This document shows, in pieces, positions 55,005 to 64,000 of a DNA stretch of 64,000 bases. The stretch spans positions 4,650,001 through 4,714,000 of the forward strand of contig NC_021500.1 of assembly GCF_000410515.1 (NCBI RefSeq), in the 5' to 3' direction. The DNA is from Enterobacter sp. R4-368. Its GTDB lineage: Bacteria > Pseudomonadota > Gammaproteobacteria > Enterobacterales > Enterobacteriaceae. The stretch's first letter is position 1, and each line of letters opens with the position of its first letter. Below the pieces are notes generated by a model. It had not been told where the DNA came from. It saw only the letters and a program-made list of their open reading frames with translations, and made no database searches. Both the position numbers and the translations under genes were made by a program.

Positions 55005-55059
55005 AGGGGATATTGATTTAGCGCAAGTTTGGCGGCAGGCATCTACCGCCAATGAAGTA

Positions 55060-55959
55060 TCAGGCAGAGAAAAAGGCCATTAAAAGCGGCACAAGCAAGC
55101 TGAGAATAAAACCGTGCACAATGGCGGCGGGCACCAGCTCCAGGCCACCGGAGCGCTGGAGTACCGGCAGGGTGAAATCCATCGAGGTCGCGCCCGATAA
55201 CCCAAGCGCGGTAGAGCGGCTGCGGCGCACCAGACCAGGGATCAGCATGATGGCAATCAACTCGCGCGCCAGATCGTTAAAGAAGGCGGCGCTGCCGATC
55301 ACCGGGCCGAACGACTCGGTAAGCAGAATGCCCGACAACGAATACCAGCCAAATCCCGAAGCCATGGCAAGACCCGTTTTCAGCGGCAGGCCGAGGATCA
55401 GCGCATTAATCACGCCGCCAATCAGCGAGCTGGCAGCCACCACCACGGCAATAATCATTCCCCGGCGGTTAAGGACAATCTGTTTCAGCGTCATGCCGCT
55501 GTTACGCAACTGAATACCCACCAGCAGCAACAGGAAGATCAGCGTGTATTCGCTGGCTTCCGTGGCATAGCGTAAAAACGCCACCCCGGAAAGACCAATG
55601 GCGAAACCGATAACCACCACACCGCACAGACGCAGGGATTCCAGCGCCATCGCAATCCGCGAAGGCAATTTTTCTTGCTGGTGCTGGTGATGCCAGGGCA
55701 GCGTACGCTCCAGCCACAGCAGTGCAGCGGCGTTACACAGCAGGATCACCACCACGCTAACCGCCGAGTAATGCAATATCGCCAGTAAGTTCGCGCTGAG
55801 ATTATCGAGAAAAGCGAGGCTTATCCCCATAAAAAAGAGGATCAGATAGACAATCCAGCTGAGTAATTTATTGATAAGTTTGAGCGCAGCAGTGTGACGC
55901 AGGGGAACCAGATAACCGATGACCAACGGCAGAAGAATAATTAACAGTCCTGAAAGCAT
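55060..55959 (-). CDS. lysO: L-lysine exporter LysO (YbjE)
   Basis: A 299-residue inner-membrane exporter, E. coli length. It exports lysine and the toxic analogue thialysine. About eight to ten helices. The LysO family blocks LCGVVVIGFAIGLSG, ILLLLVGIQLRNSGMTLKQ, and SGFGWYSLSGILLTESFGP are intact. ATG at 55959 gives MLSGLLIILLPLxxGYLxPL as in E. coli; the longer frame adds 37 untranslated-looking residues. Confidence 0.94.
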   Translation of the reverse strand: MLSGLLIILLPLVIGYLVPLRHTAALKLINKLLSWIVYLILFFMGISLAFLDNLSANLLAILHYSAVSVVVILLCNAAALLWLERTLPWHHQHQQEKLPSRIAMALESLRLCGVVVIGFAIGLSGVAFLRYATEASEYTLIFLLLLVGIQLRNSGMTLKQIVLNRRGMIIAVVVAASSLIGGVINALILGLPLKTGLAMASGFGWYSLSGILLTESFGPVIGSAAFFNDLARELIAIMLIPGLVRRSRSTALGLSGATSMDFTLPVLQRSGGLELVPAAIVHGFILSLLVPLLMAFFSA

Positions 55960-56055
55960 GAAGCGCCCGAATCCTTGCAAAGTGAAAACACCGGGGAACA
56001 CACTACCCAAAGGTCGAAAATGAGTAAAGCTGCAATAAATAAGAAAGATTATGCA

Positions 56056-56082
56056 AAAGACCCGGCACAAAACCGGGTCTTT
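56056..56082 (-). terminator. Terminator of aqpZ
   Basis: AAAGACCCGG, 7-base loop, CCGGGTCTTT: a 10-bp stem four bases after the aqpZ stop, followed on the minus strand by a short T-run. Confidence 0.85.
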
Positions 56083-56085
56083 ATC

Positions 56086-56781
56086 TTAAGCGCGTTTTTC
56101 CAGCAGCGTACGGTAGATAACGCCACCGAGGATACCCCCGATAATCGGCATCACCCAGAACATCCATAACTGTTCTAACGCCCAGCCGCCCTGGAAAATC
56201 GCCACGGCGGTGCTGCGCGCCGGGTTAACCGAAGTGTTGGTGACCGGGATGCTGATCAAATGGATTAATGTCAGCGCCAGCCCAATGGCGATAGGTGCAA
56301 AACCGACAGGTGCATTTTTATCTGTCGCACCGTGAATAACCAGCAGGAAACCGCAGCTCAGGACAATCTCAATAATAATGGCGGAATACATTGAGTAATG
56401 TCCTGGGGAATGTTCTCCGTAGCCGTTAGAGGCGAAACCGCTGGCCGCCGCATCGAAACCACTTTTACCGCTGGCAATTAAATAGAGCACTGCCGCGGCA
56501 ATAATGCCGCCAACCAGTTGCGCGAGAATATATCCCACCACCTCTTTTGCCGGAAAACGACCGCCAGCCCACAGGCCGAGTGTGACTGCCGGATTAAAAT
56601 GACCGCCGGAAATATGCCCGACGGCAAATGCCATGGTCATGACCGTTAAACCGAACGCCAGCGCCACCCCGGCAAAACCAATGCCGGTTTGCGGAAACGT
56701 TGCCGCCAGCACTGCGCTGCCGCAGCCACCAAATACCAGCCAGAATGTGCCAAAACATTCCGCCGCTAATTTTCTAAACAT
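56086..56781 (-). CDS. aqpZ: Aquaporin Z
   Basis: A 231-residue water channel, E. coli length. Six helices with both NPA motifs: [12 protein letters not shown] (near 60-71) and [13 protein letters not shown] (near 181-193). The selectivity filter residues expected for AqpZ, Phe43, His174, Thr183 and Arg189, fit the visible sequence ([20 protein letters not shown]). ATG at 56781 is the E. coli start. Confidence 0.96.
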   Translation of the reverse strand: MFRKLAAECFGTFWLVFGGCGSAVLAATFPQTGIGFAGVALAFGLTVMTMAFAVGHISGGHFNPAVTLGLWAGGRFPAKEVVGYILAQLVGGIIAAAVLYLIASGKSGFDAAASGFASNGYGEHSPGHYSMYSAIIIEIVLSCGFLLVIHGATDKNAPVGFAPIAIGLALTLIHLISIPVTNTSVNPARSTAVAIFQGGWALEQLWMFWVMPIIGGILGGVIYRTLLEKRA

Positions 56782-57154
56782 AGCCACCTCGATAAAAACA
56801 GAAACGGGCCCAGACCCGCGCCGTGTGTCAGACATCAATGGATGCGTGAATAAAAGCGTGCGTATTGTAGGGAGTTACAAAATAAAATAACCAGTTATAA
56901 AAACCAGTAAATTGATTTAAAATAGATAATTTATCGTAAGTTGTTGCTTTTAACTGGTGTTAAGTTTTTACTTATGTCAGTAAATAAGAAATATATGCTA
57001 TTTAATGTCGCGGTTCGTTTTTTTAAATATTACAACGATTGAGCCACTGCATATATTTCAATGAAATATTGCACTTAGCGCGTGTTCTGCCGCTTTTCGT
57101 CCCGCTATACTCCTTCAAGAATAGACGGAAAAGCCCAGAGATGCCGGAGGAAGA
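56782..57154. other. Intergenic region aqpZ / ybjD (divergent)
   Basis: A 373-bp AT-rich region with promoters for both genes presumed. I see no repeat, RNA gene or open frame that can be supported. Confidence 0.5.
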
Positions 57155-58813
57155 ATGATTCTGGAGCGCGTGGATATTGTCGGCTTTCGCGGCATTAATC
57201 GTTTATCGCTGATGCTTGAGCAGAACAACGTGTTAATTGGGGAAAACGCCTGGGGTAAATCGAGCCTGTTGGACGCGTTAACCCTCCTGCTGTCACCGGA
57301 AACGGATCTCTACCATTTTGTCCGCGATGATTTTTGGTTCCCGCCGGGGGATCTGCAAGGGCGGGAACATCATCTGCATATTATTCTGACTTTTCGCGAA
57401 TCCGAACCCGGACGCTACCGCACGCGACGTTATCGCCCGCTGGCAGATTGTTGGGTTGCCGGGAATGACGGTTATCGCCGCCTCTTCTACCGGCATGAAG
57501 GCGAGCTTTCCGACGATGGCAGCGTAATGACGCTACGCGGTTTTCTGGATGCACAGGGGAATTTGCTGCCGCTGGAGGACATCGATGAAAGTGCCCGCCA
57601 CCTGGTGCGGCTGATGCCGGTACTGCGGCTACGTGATGCGCGCTTTATGCGCCGCATCCGTAACGGCAGCGTGCCGGATACGCCGTTGCTGGAAAACACC
57701 GCGCGTCAGCTTGATTTCCTCTCCCACGAATTGATCTCCCGCCCGCAAAATTTAACCGACGCGCAGATACGCCACGGGCTGTCAGCGATGGTGCAATTGC
57801 TTGAGCACTATTTTGCCGAGCAGGGTAGCGGCGCTTCACACCAGCGCTTGATGCGCCGCCGCTCTCATGATGAGCAACGTAGCTGGCGCTATCTCGACAT
57901 TATTAACCGCATGATCGATAAGCCCGGCGGGCGGATGTACCGGGTTATTCTGCTGGGTTTTTTCGCCACGCTGTTGCAGGCGAAGGGTTCTGTCCATCTC
58001 GACCGTGACGCGCGGCCGCTATTGCTGGTGGAAGATCCGGAAACGCGGCTGCATCCGATTATGCTCTCTGTGGCCTGGCAATTGCTGAATTTGCTGCCGC
58101 TACAAAAGATAACCACCACCAACTCCGGTGAGCTGCTGTCGTTAACACCGGTTGAACATGTTTGTCGCCTGGTGCGCGAGTCTTCGCGTGTGGCGGCCTG
58201 GCGTCTTGGCCCTGGCGGTTTAAGTGCCGAAGATGGGCGGCGCATTGCGTTTCATATTCGCGTTAACCGGCCTTCTTCACTCTTTGCCCGTTGCTGGTTG
58301 CTGGTGGAAGGGGAGACGGAGAACTGGGTTATCAATGAACTGGCGCGCCAGTGCGGTCATCATTTCGATGCCGAAGGGGTGAAAATTATCGAATTTGCCC
58401 AGTCAGGCTTAAAGCCGCTCATTAAGTTTGCGCGCCGCATGGGTATTGAGTGGCATGTGCTGGTGGATGGCGACGAAGCCGGGAAGAAGTATGCCGCTAC
58501 TGTGCGTAGCCTGCTCGATAACGACAGGGATCAGACGCGCGAACATTTGACGGAACTGCCGGCGCTGGATATGGAGCATTTTATGTATCGGGAAGGGTTC
58601 GCCGATGTCTATCACCGTGTCGCACAGTTACCGGACAATGTGTCGATGAATATGCGGCGGGTGATTATCAAAGCGATCCACCGTTCGTCAAAACCGGATC
58701 TGGCGATTGAAGTGGCACTGGAAGCGGGCAGGCGCGGCGTGGAGTCGGTGCCGCATCTGTTTCGTAAAATGTTTTCCCGCGTGCTATGGCTGGCACGCGG
58801 GCGGGCAGATTAG
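57155..58813 (+). CDS. ybjD: OLD-family ATP-dependent nuclease YbjD
   Basis: A 552-residue protein, E. coli length, of the OLD family: N-terminal SMC/RecF-like ATPase and C-terminal TOPRIM nuclease domain. Walker A is GENAWGKSSL (29-38), and LLLVEDPETRLHP near 288-300 is Walker B. TOPRIM residues are CWLLVEGETENW (Glu near 388) and VLVDGDEAG (DxD near 437). OLD nucleases act on DNA; the biological role of YbjD is not known. GGAGGAAG precedes the ATG. Convergent with the truncated ybjX, with 4 bp overlap. Confidence 0.94.
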   Translation: MILERVDIVGFRGINRLSLMLEQNNVLIGENAWGKSSLLDALTLLLSPETDLYHFVRDDFWFPPGDLQGREHHLHIILTFRESEPGRYRTRRYRPLADCWVAGNDGYRRLFYRHEGELSDDGSVMTLRGFLDAQGNLLPLEDIDESARHLVRLMPVLRLRDARFMRRIRNGSVPDTPLLENTARQLDFLSHELISRPQNLTDAQIRHGLSAMVQLLEHYFAEQGSGASHQRLMRRRSHDEQRSWRYLDIINRMIDKPGGRMYRVILLGFFATLLQAKGSVHLDRDARPLLLVEDPETRLHPIMLSVAWQLLNLLPLQKITTTNSGELLSLTPVEHVCRLVRESSRVAAWRLGPGGLSAEDGRRIAFHIRVNRPSSLFARCWLLVEGETENWVINELARQCGHHFDAEGVKIIEFAQSGLKPLIKFARRMGIEWHVLVDGDEAGKKYAATVRSLLDNDRDQTREHLTELPALDMEHFMYREGFADVYHRVAQLPDNVSMNMRRVIIKAIHRSSKPDLAIEVALEAGRRGVESVPHLFRKMFSRVLWLARGRAD

Positions 58814-59286
58814 TTCTGGCAGTGAGCGGCAGTCTGCGCCTGCAGACTGTCGAGCAGCTCGTAGCGGCGGCGATATTCAGAACGCTTTTTGCTGGCGATC
58901 TCTTCCATCGGTTTGCGCGGCATCACCAGGGGCAGCACGAAGTCGCCGTGCTGATCGGCAACGGCACCCAGCGATTCCCAGAAACTGTTGTAATCGGCAT
59001 GCAGCAGCCCCTGTTTTTTCTTGCGATAACGCGCGTTGCGGTAGATATGCGTTTCATTACTGACAGCGCGGATCTCTTCCACTTGCAGAAATTGCGCCAT
59101 CGTCATGGCCGTTTCCACCAGCAGACGTTTCGGGAACAACCCATGACACGCCTTGGTCGCTACCTGAATCGCCTCATGCGGAACATGCGCTTTCGCGCCC
59201 TGCAGTCCACCAATATAGAGCGTTGTCTTGCCAGCGAACTGGCACAATGGAGAAAATACGAATTTTTTGTTTCGTTGGTGTTCTGT
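58810..59286 (-). pseudogene. ybjX: ybjX, N-terminal half missing
   Basis: The frame encodes about 159 residues that match only the C-terminal half of YbjX/VirK (DUF535, about 330 residues in E. coli): LYIGGLQGAKAHVPHEAI, ATKACHGLFPKRL, AVSNETHIYRNARYR, and KKRSEYRRRYELLDSLQ. Homologous-looking coding sequence continues upstream of the first possible start (a TTG at 59247) to a stop at 59287-59289, without any start codon or ribosome-binding site. The macA start is only 50 bp further. So the 5' half of the gene has been deleted. In E. coli the whole gene is divergent from macA. The remnant could still be expressed only from a poor TTG. Confidence 0.78.
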
Positions 59287-59337
59287 TTAGTTAAGATTGG
59301 CCTCTATAAACTGCATGTCCGATGAGCTGGGATTTTT

Positions 59338-60450
59338 ATGAAACTGAAGGGAAAACGCAGGACGGTAATGATTGTGCTGGCAGTGGTGGTTTTACTGGCG
59401 GCATTTTGGTTGTGGGGCAAACTTAATGCCCCGGTCATTCAGTACCAGACGCTGATAGTGCGGCCGGGTGAATTGCAACAAAGCGTGCTGGCGACCGGGA
59501 AGCTGGATGCGCTCCGTAAGGTTGATGTTGGCGCCCAGGTAAATGGTCAGTTAAAAACACTGTCGGTGAATATCGGCGATAAGGTAAAGAAAGATCAGCT
59601 TTTAGGCGTGATCGACCCCGAGCAGGCGGAAAACCAAATCAAGGAAGTCGATGCGACGTTAATGGAACTGCGGGCGCAGCGGCGTCAGGCGCTGGCTGAA
59701 CTGAAGCTGGCCCAGGTAACACTAGCGCGTCAGCAGCAACTGGTGAAAAGCAATTTGATCTCCCGCCAGGAGCTGGACACCTCTGCGACGGATGTGGCGG
59801 TAAAAGAAGCGCAAATTGGCACCATTGATGCCCAGATCAAACGTAACCAGGCCACACTGGATACCGCGAAAACCAACCTTGATTACACACGTATTCTTGC
59901 GCCGATGGCCGGTGAAGTGACGCAAATCACCACGCTGCAGGGCCAGACGGTGATTGCCGTGCAACAAGCGCCGAACATCCTGACGCTGGCCGATATGAGT
60001 ACCATGCTGGTGAAAGCGCAGGTTTCCGAAGCGGATGTCATCCACCTCAAGCCGGGGCAGAAAGCATGGTTCACCGTGCTGGGCGATCCGGGAACACGCT
60101 ATGAAGGCGAGCTGAAAGATATTCTGCCGACGCCGGAAAAGGTCAACGATGCGATTTTTTACTATGCGCGTTTTGAAGTGCCAAACCCGGAGGGTGTGTT
60201 GCGCCTTGATATGACCGCACAGGTGCATATCCAACTGACTGGCCTGAAGAATGTGATCACCATCCCTCTGGCGGCGCTTGGCGATCCGGTGGGGGACAAC
60301 CGTTATAAAGTGAAGGTGCTGCGTAATGGTGAAACCCGCGAGCGCGAGGTGACGCTGGGCGCACGTAATGATACGGAAGTGGTGGTGACGAAAGGCCTGG
60401 ATGCGGGCGAAGAAGTGGTGATTGGCGAGAAAAGCGGAGCGGCGCAATGA
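59338..60450 (+). CDS. macA: Macrolide efflux periplasmic adaptor MacA
   Basis: A 370-residue membrane-fusion protein (371 in E. coli) linking MacB to TolC. Membrane anchor at about 10-28 ([19 protein letters not shown]), then lipoyl/barrel-sandwich parts, the coiled-coil hairpin (about 100-165, rich in Gln/Leu/Lys), beta-barrel and membrane-proximal domain. Conserved [14 protein letters not shown] and [16 protein letters not shown]. The macB start overlaps its stop by 4 bp. The promoter region has been shortened with the loss of ybjX's head; a TATAAA lies at 59314-59319. Confidence 0.96.
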   Translation: MKLKGKRRTVMIVLAVVVLLAAFWLWGKLNAPVIQYQTLIVRPGELQQSVLATGKLDALRKVDVGAQVNGQLKTLSVNIGDKVKKDQLLGVIDPEQAENQIKEVDATLMELRAQRRQALAELKLAQVTLARQQQLVKSNLISRQELDTSATDVAVKEAQIGTIDAQIKRNQATLDTAKTNLDYTRILAPMAGEVTQITTLQGQTVIAVQQAPNILTLADMSTMLVKAQVSEADVIHLKPGQKAWFTVLGDPGTRYEGELKDILPTPEKVNDAIFYYARFEVPNPEGVLRLDMTAQVHIQLTGLKNVITIPLAALGDPVGDNRYKVKVLRNGETREREVTLGARNDTEVVVTKGLDAGEEVVIGEKSGAAQ

Positions 60451-62393
60451 CCGCATTGCTGGATCTGAATAATATTCGTCGCAGTTACCCGTCCGGTGAT
60501 GGACCGGTCGAGGTGCTAAAAGGCATCACGCTGCGCATTAATGCTGGCGAAATGGTGGCGATTGTTGGCGCATCCGGTTCCGGTAAATCCACGCTGATGA
60601 ACATTCTGGGGTGCCTGGACAAGCCCACCAGCGGCACTTACCGGGTGGCGGGAACGGATGTATCGTTGCTCAGTAGCGACCAGCTTGCGCAGCTACGCCG
60701 CGAACATTTCGGTTTTATCTTTCAGCGTTATCATCTGCTTTCCCATTTGACCGCTGCGCAGAACGTCGAAGTTCCGGCGGTGTATGCGGGGACGGAACGT
60801 AAAGCGCGACTGGAGCGCGCAAAAGCATTACTGACCCGCTTAGGGCTGGGGGAGCGGGCGGATTATCAACCATCGCAGCTCTCCGGCGGACAGCAACAGC
60901 GCGTGAGTATTGCCCGCGCGTTGATGAATGGCGGCCAGGTGATTCTGGCCGATGAACCGACCGGCGCCCTCGACAGCCACTCAGGCGAAGAGGTGATGGC
61001 AATCCTGCATCAGTTGCGCGATCGCGGGCATACGGTAATTATCGTGACGCACGATCCGCAGGTGGCCGCGCAGGCAGAGCGGGTGATTGAAATTCGTGAT
61101 GGCGAGATAATCAGTAATCCGCCAGCCAAAACGGAAGCCGCCGCGCCCGCAAACCATGACGCGATCATGACGCACGCCGGGGGCTGGCGGCAATTTGTCA
61201 GCCGTTTTCAGGAAGCGTTGACCATGGCCTGGCGCGCCATGGCGGCCAATAAAATGCGCACCTTGTTGACCATGCTCGGCATTATTATCGGTATTGCTTC
61301 GGTGGTCTCAATTGTGGTGGTCGGTGATGCGGCGAAACAACTGGTGCTGGCGGATATTCGCTCAATAGGCACCAATACGATTGATGTCTATCCCGGCAAA
61401 GATTTTGGCGATGACGAGCCGCAATACCAGCAGGCGCTGAAGTATGACGATCTGCAGGCGATTCAGAAGCAGCCCTGGGTTAAATCAGCCACACCTGCCG
61501 TTTCACAAAATCTGCGTTTGCGCTACGGCAATATTGATGTGGCGGCGAGCGCCAATGGCGTAAGCGGGCAATATTTTAATGTGTATGGCATGACGTTCAG
61601 CGAAGGTGCCTCGTTTAACGAAGAGCAACTGAAAGGTCGGGCGCAAGTGGTGGTGCTCGACAGCAACACCCGCCGTCAGTTATTCCCCAATAAAGCCAGC
61701 GTGGTCGGCGAGGTAATCCTGGTGGGTAACATGCCGGCGACGGTGATTGGTGTGGCGGAGGAGAAGCAATCGATGTTTGGCAGCAGCAAAATCCTGCGCG
61801 TCTGGCTGCCGTACAGCACCATCTCCGGGCGTATTATGGGACAGTCCTGGCTAAACTCCATTACGGTGCGGGTGAATGAGGGCTACAGCAGTGAGCAGGC
61901 TGAGCAGCAGCTCACGCGGTTGCTCAGCCTGCGCCACGGTAAGAAAGATTTCTTCGTCTGGAATATGGACGGGGTCTTGAAAACAGCGGAAAAGACCACA
62001 CGTACTCTTCAGCTGTTTTTAACGCTGGTGGCGGTCATTTCGTTGCTGGTTGGCGGTATCGGTGTGATGAATATTATGCTGGTGTCGGTCACCGAGCGGA
62101 CGCGTGAGATTGGCATCAGGATGGCAGTTGGTGCCCGGGCGGGGGACGTCTTGTCGCAGTTTCTGATTGAGGCAGTGTTTGTTTGCCTTGTCGGTGGTGC
62201 GCTCGGCGTCACGCTATCTATGTTGATTGCCTTTACCTTGCAACTCTTTTTACCGGGCTGGGAGATTGGGTTTTCACCGGTGGCACTGTTAACGGCATTT
62301 TTATGTTCGACATTTACCGGTGTGCTGTTCGGCTGGTTGCCTGCGCGTAATGCCGCACGGCTGGATCCAGTAGATGCGCTGGCTCGCGAGTAA
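60447..62393 (+). CDS. macB: Macrolide ABC exporter MacB
   Basis: A 648-residue fused ATPase-permease, E. coli length. It exports macrolides, enterotoxin and other substrates with MacA and TolC, acting as a mechanotransducer. Walker [10 protein letters not shown] near 42, Q-loop FQRYHLLSH near 93, signature LSGGQQQRV near 146, Walker B VILADEP near 166, switch VTHD near 200. Four helices: one near 275-295 and three at 525-645, with the periplasmic domain between. [23 protein letters not shown] is the conserved coupling region. Confidence 0.97.
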   Translation: MTALLDLNNIRRSYPSGDGPVEVLKGITLRINAGEMVAIVGASGSGKSTLMNILGCLDKPTSGTYRVAGTDVSLLSSDQLAQLRREHFGFIFQRYHLLSHLTAAQNVEVPAVYAGTERKARLERAKALLTRLGLGERADYQPSQLSGGQQQRVSIARALMNGGQVILADEPTGALDSHSGEEVMAILHQLRDRGHTVIIVTHDPQVAAQAERVIEIRDGEIISNPPAKTEAAAPANHDAIMTHAGGWRQFVSRFQEALTMAWRAMAANKMRTLLTMLGIIIGIASVVSIVVVGDAAKQLVLADIRSIGTNTIDVYPGKDFGDDEPQYQQALKYDDLQAIQKQPWVKSATPAVSQNLRLRYGNIDVAASANGVSGQYFNVYGMTFSEGASFNEEQLKGRAQVVVLDSNTRRQLFPNKASVVGEVILVGNMPATVIGVAEEKQSMFGSSKILRVWLPYSTISGRIMGQSWLNSITVRVNEGYSSEQAEQQLTRLLSLRHGKKDFFVWNMDGVLKTAEKTTRTLQLFLTLVAVISLLVGGIGVMNIMLVSVTERTREIGIRMAVGARAGDVLSQFLIEAVFVCLVGGALGVTLSMLIAFTLQLFLPGWEIGFSPVALLTAFLCSTFTGVLFGWLPARNAARLDPVDALARE

Positions 62394-62395
62394 TA

Positions 62396-62424
62396 AAAAT
62401 GCCAGCCGATTGGGCTGGCATTTT
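62396..62424. terminator. Bidirectional terminator between macB and cspD
   Basis: AAAATGCCAGCC, 5-base loop, GGCTGGCATTTT: a perfect 12-bp stem right after the macB stop, with an A-tract on one side and T-tract on the other. Confidence 0.93.
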
Positions 62425-62457
62425 GACTGCGGCATGTACACAATGTGATAACAGGCT

Positions 62458-62679
62458 TCAGGCCATGGCTTCCACTTCTACGGGCACGATGACGCTGGCG
62501 TGATTGCCTTTAGGGCCCTGGTGTACATCAAACCGGACAGTCTGCCCGGCCTTTAACGTTCTGTAACCATCCATTTGAATGGTGGAGTAATGCGCGAAGA
62601 TATCTTCGCCGCCGCCTTCAGGGCAGATAAAACCAAACCCTTTGGCATTGTTGAACCACTTAACAGTACCCGTTTCCAT
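62458..62679 (-). CDS. cspD: Cold-shock-like protein CspD
   Basis: A 73-residue cold-shock-domain protein (74 in E. coli). It binds single-stranded DNA and inhibits replication in stationary phase. RNP1-like motif KGFGFICPEGG and RNP2-like DIFAHY are present. ATG at 62679 with AAGGATGTCG upstream gives METGTVKWFNNAKG. Divergent from clpS, as in E. coli. Confidence 0.96.
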   Translation of the reverse strand: METGTVKWFNNAKGFGFICPEGGGEDIFAHYSTIQMDGYRTLKAGQTVRFDVHQGPKGNHASVIVPVEVEAMA

Positions 62680-63007
62680 GCTTCGACATCCTTCGTAAAT
62701 CTTATTTAAGTAAGATGGAATGAACCGGTGGTAGAGCAAGCGGGCTGTTCAAAACCTCGCCAACTCTCGACTGTACAATTTAGATAATTCGTATAACGCG
62801 TCAAGCATTTGGCAGGGGTTCTTGGAGGCGACGCATCAAAATTTTGAAGCAGTTAACGCTATTACAAAGGAATGTGACAGCCGTCGCGAATGACAACGAT
62901 AGATGATTGTTATCTGTCATCTGATGTAGATTGAAAATACATCTAGACTCATGTAATCGGCCGATTAAACGCTGCCGGAAACTGTAACCTAAGATGAAAC
63001 GCTAACG
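62680..63007. other. Intergenic region cspD / clpS (divergent)
   Basis: A 328-bp region holding promoters for both genes. A small inverted repeat, GATGTA (62923-62928) and TACATC (62938-62943), lies about 65 bp before clpS. Nothing else that I can support. Confidence 0.5.
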
Positions 63008-63328
63008 ATGGGTAAGAGCAATAGCTGGCTGGATTTCGACCAATTGGCGGAAGATAAACTGCGCGACGCGCTGAAACCGCCATCCATGTATAAAGTTATG
63101 TTAATGAACGATGATTACACGCCGATGGAATTTGTTATTGACGTGCTACAAAAGTTCTTTTCTTATGATGTAGAACGTGCAACGCAACTGATGCTTACGG
63201 TTCACTATCACGGCAGGGCCATTTGTGGTGTTTTCACCGCTGAGGTTGCCGAGACGAAAGTCGCAATGGTGAACAAGTACGCCAGGGAGAACGAGCATCC
63301 GTTGCTGTGTACGCTGGAAAGAGCCTGA
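63008..63328 (+). CDS. clpS: ClpAP adaptor ClpS
   Basis: A 106-residue adaptor, E. coli length. It binds ClpA and delivers N-end-rule substrates for degradation. N-terminal flexible arm, then [16 protein letters not shown] (residues 28-43) with the substrate-pocket residues Asn34, Asp35, Asp36, Met40, and [20 protein letters not shown] with His66. ClpA starts 30 bp downstream. Confidence 0.97.
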   Translation: MGKSNSWLDFDQLAEDKLRDALKPPSMYKVMLMNDDYTPMEFVIDVLQKFFSYDVERATQLMLTVHYHGRAICGVFTAEVAETKVAMVNKYARENEHPLLCTLERA

Positions 63329-63358
63329 ATGCAGGCATGAAACTTGGGGGAGGTGCCT

Positions 63359-64000
63359 ATGCTCAATCAAGAACTGGAACTCAGTTTAAACATGGCTTTC
63401 GCCAGAGCGCGCGAGCACCGACATGAGTTTATGACCGTCGAGCACTTGTTACTGGCGCTGCTCAGTAACCCATCTGCCCGCGAAGCGCTGGAAGCGTGTT
63501 CAGTGGACCTGGTGGCGCTGCGGCAGGAACTCGAAGCCTTCATCGAACAAACCACACCCGTTCTACCCATGAGCGAAGAGGAGCGCGACACACAGCCGAC
63601 GCTCAGCTTCCAGCGTGTTCTTCAGCGCGCGGTGTTTCACGTTCAGTCATCCGGGCGCAGTGAAGTGTCCGGCGCGAACGTGCTGGTTGCCATTTTTAGC
63701 GAGCAGGAGTCGCAAGCGGCTTATCTGCTGCGCAAACATGAAGTAAGCCGCCTTGACGTGGTGAACTTTATCTCTCACGGCACGCGTAAAGACGAGCCAG
63801 GCCCATCATCTGACGCCACTGGCAGCAGTAGCGGGCAGGTGAACAGCGAAGAGCAGGCAGGAGGGGAGGAACGTATGGAAAACTTCACCACCAACCTTAA
63901 TCAGCTTGCTCGTGTGGGAGGAATCGACCCGCTGATTGGCCGTGGTAAAGAACTTGAACGTGCGATTCAGGTTCTGTGCCGCCGTCGTAAAAATAACCCG
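63359..64000 (+). CDS. clpA: ClpA, ATP-dependent protease ATPase subunit (partial)
   Basis: The first 214 codons of ClpA, the AAA+ unfoldase of ClpAP (758 residues in E. coli). The double ClpN domain is complete (MLNQELELSLNMAFARAREH, then FQRVLQRAVFHVQSSGRSEV), followed by the Ser/Gly-rich linker (around 145-168) and the start of the first AAA+ module (DPLIGRGKELERAIQVLCRRRKNNP). The window ends just before Walker A. GGGGGAGG precedes the ATG. Confidence 0.97.
   Translation, partial: MLNQELELSLNMAFARAREHRHEFMTVEHLLLALLSNPSAREALEACSVDLVALRQELEAFIEQTTPVLPMSEEERDTQPTLSFQRVLQRAVFHVQSSGRSEVSGANVLVAIFSEQESQAAYLLRKHEVSRLDVVNFISHGTRKDEPGPSSDATGSSSGQVNSEEQAGGEERMENFTTNLNQLARVGGIDPLIGRGKELERAIQVLCRRRKNNP

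Noticed and set aside
1..64000. CRISPR arrays, tRNA or rRNA genes, insertion sequences, integrase or attachment sites
   Set aside because: No repeated spacer pattern, cloverleaf-like sequence, transposase or integrase frame, or flanking direct repeats around the accessory blocks could be seen by eye.

Overview
This window reads as chromosome of a gamma-proteobacterium of the Enterobacteriaceae. Genes orthologous to Escherichia coli gsiD, rimO, bssR, yliI, gstB, dacC, deoR, ybjG, mdfA, ybjJ, rcdA, ybjL, ybjM, grxA, nfsA, rimK, ybjN, potFGHI, ybjO, rlmC, artJ, artMQIP, ybjP, ybjQ, amiD, ybjS, ybjT, ltaE, poxB, hcr, hcp, lysO, aqpZ, ybjD, macAB, cspD, clpS and clpA follow in the E. coli order (about 19-20 min on that map). 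Protein identity to E. coli looks high but not E. coli-like, and the core genes look GC-rich. The accessory genes point to the Kosakonia/Enterobacter/Klebsiella group; this is inference from memory of gene content, not a database result. I see no insertion sequence, integrase, phage, CRISPR array, tRNA or rRNA.

Layout. 1-2.3 kb: end of the gsi peptide/glutathione importer and rimO. 2.8-9.7 kb: accessory block absent from E. coli at this place, with a MarR-GNAT fusion regulator, a secreted trypsin-like protease with a lipoprotein, a Fur-box-controlled IroE-like esterase, a second GNAT, small membrane and cytoplasmic proteins, and a GST/SH3/Nudix operon. 10.1-11.8 kb: bssR and yliI. 12.0-16.6 kb: an AT-rich flagellar island inserted between yliI and gstB, which are neighbours in E. 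coli. It carries an orphan cheZ, a short flagellin gene, an OxyR-like LysR regulator and two unrecognised small genes. 16.7-23.7 kb: gstB, dacC, deoR, ybjG, mdfA, ybjJ and rcdA. 23.7-25.9 kb: second accessory block (ComB-like phosphatase, small protein, two membrane proteins). 26.2-37.5 kb: ybjL to rlmC including the putrescine importer potFGHI. 37.6-39.9 kb: an inserted YdeP-type molybdopterin oxidoreductase. 40.0-43.8 kb: arginine importer genes. 44.0-56.8 kb: ybjP to aqpZ, with two additions (a WG-repeat-like protein and a DoxX membrane protein). 57.2-64.0 kb: ybjD, a beheaded ybjX, macAB, cspD, clpS and the start of clpA.

The most interesting part is the flagellar island. Three sigma-28 (FliA)-type promoters, two of them very close to consensus, sit in front of cheZ, fliC and the lysR gene, so the island appears wired into the flagellar late-gene programme. 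Its CheZ keeps the CheY-binding C-terminus and the conserved acidic residue of the active site, but the catalytic glutamine (E. coli Gln147) is arginine. It may bind CheY-P without dephosphorylating it. A 21-bp near-perfect palindrome of the LysR T-N11-A type lies in the fliC-lysR divergent region.

Other regulation visible in the sequence: a Fur box before the esterase, an NsrR site before hcp, ARG boxes before artJ and probably artP, and a palindrome over the promoter of the MarR-GNAT gene.
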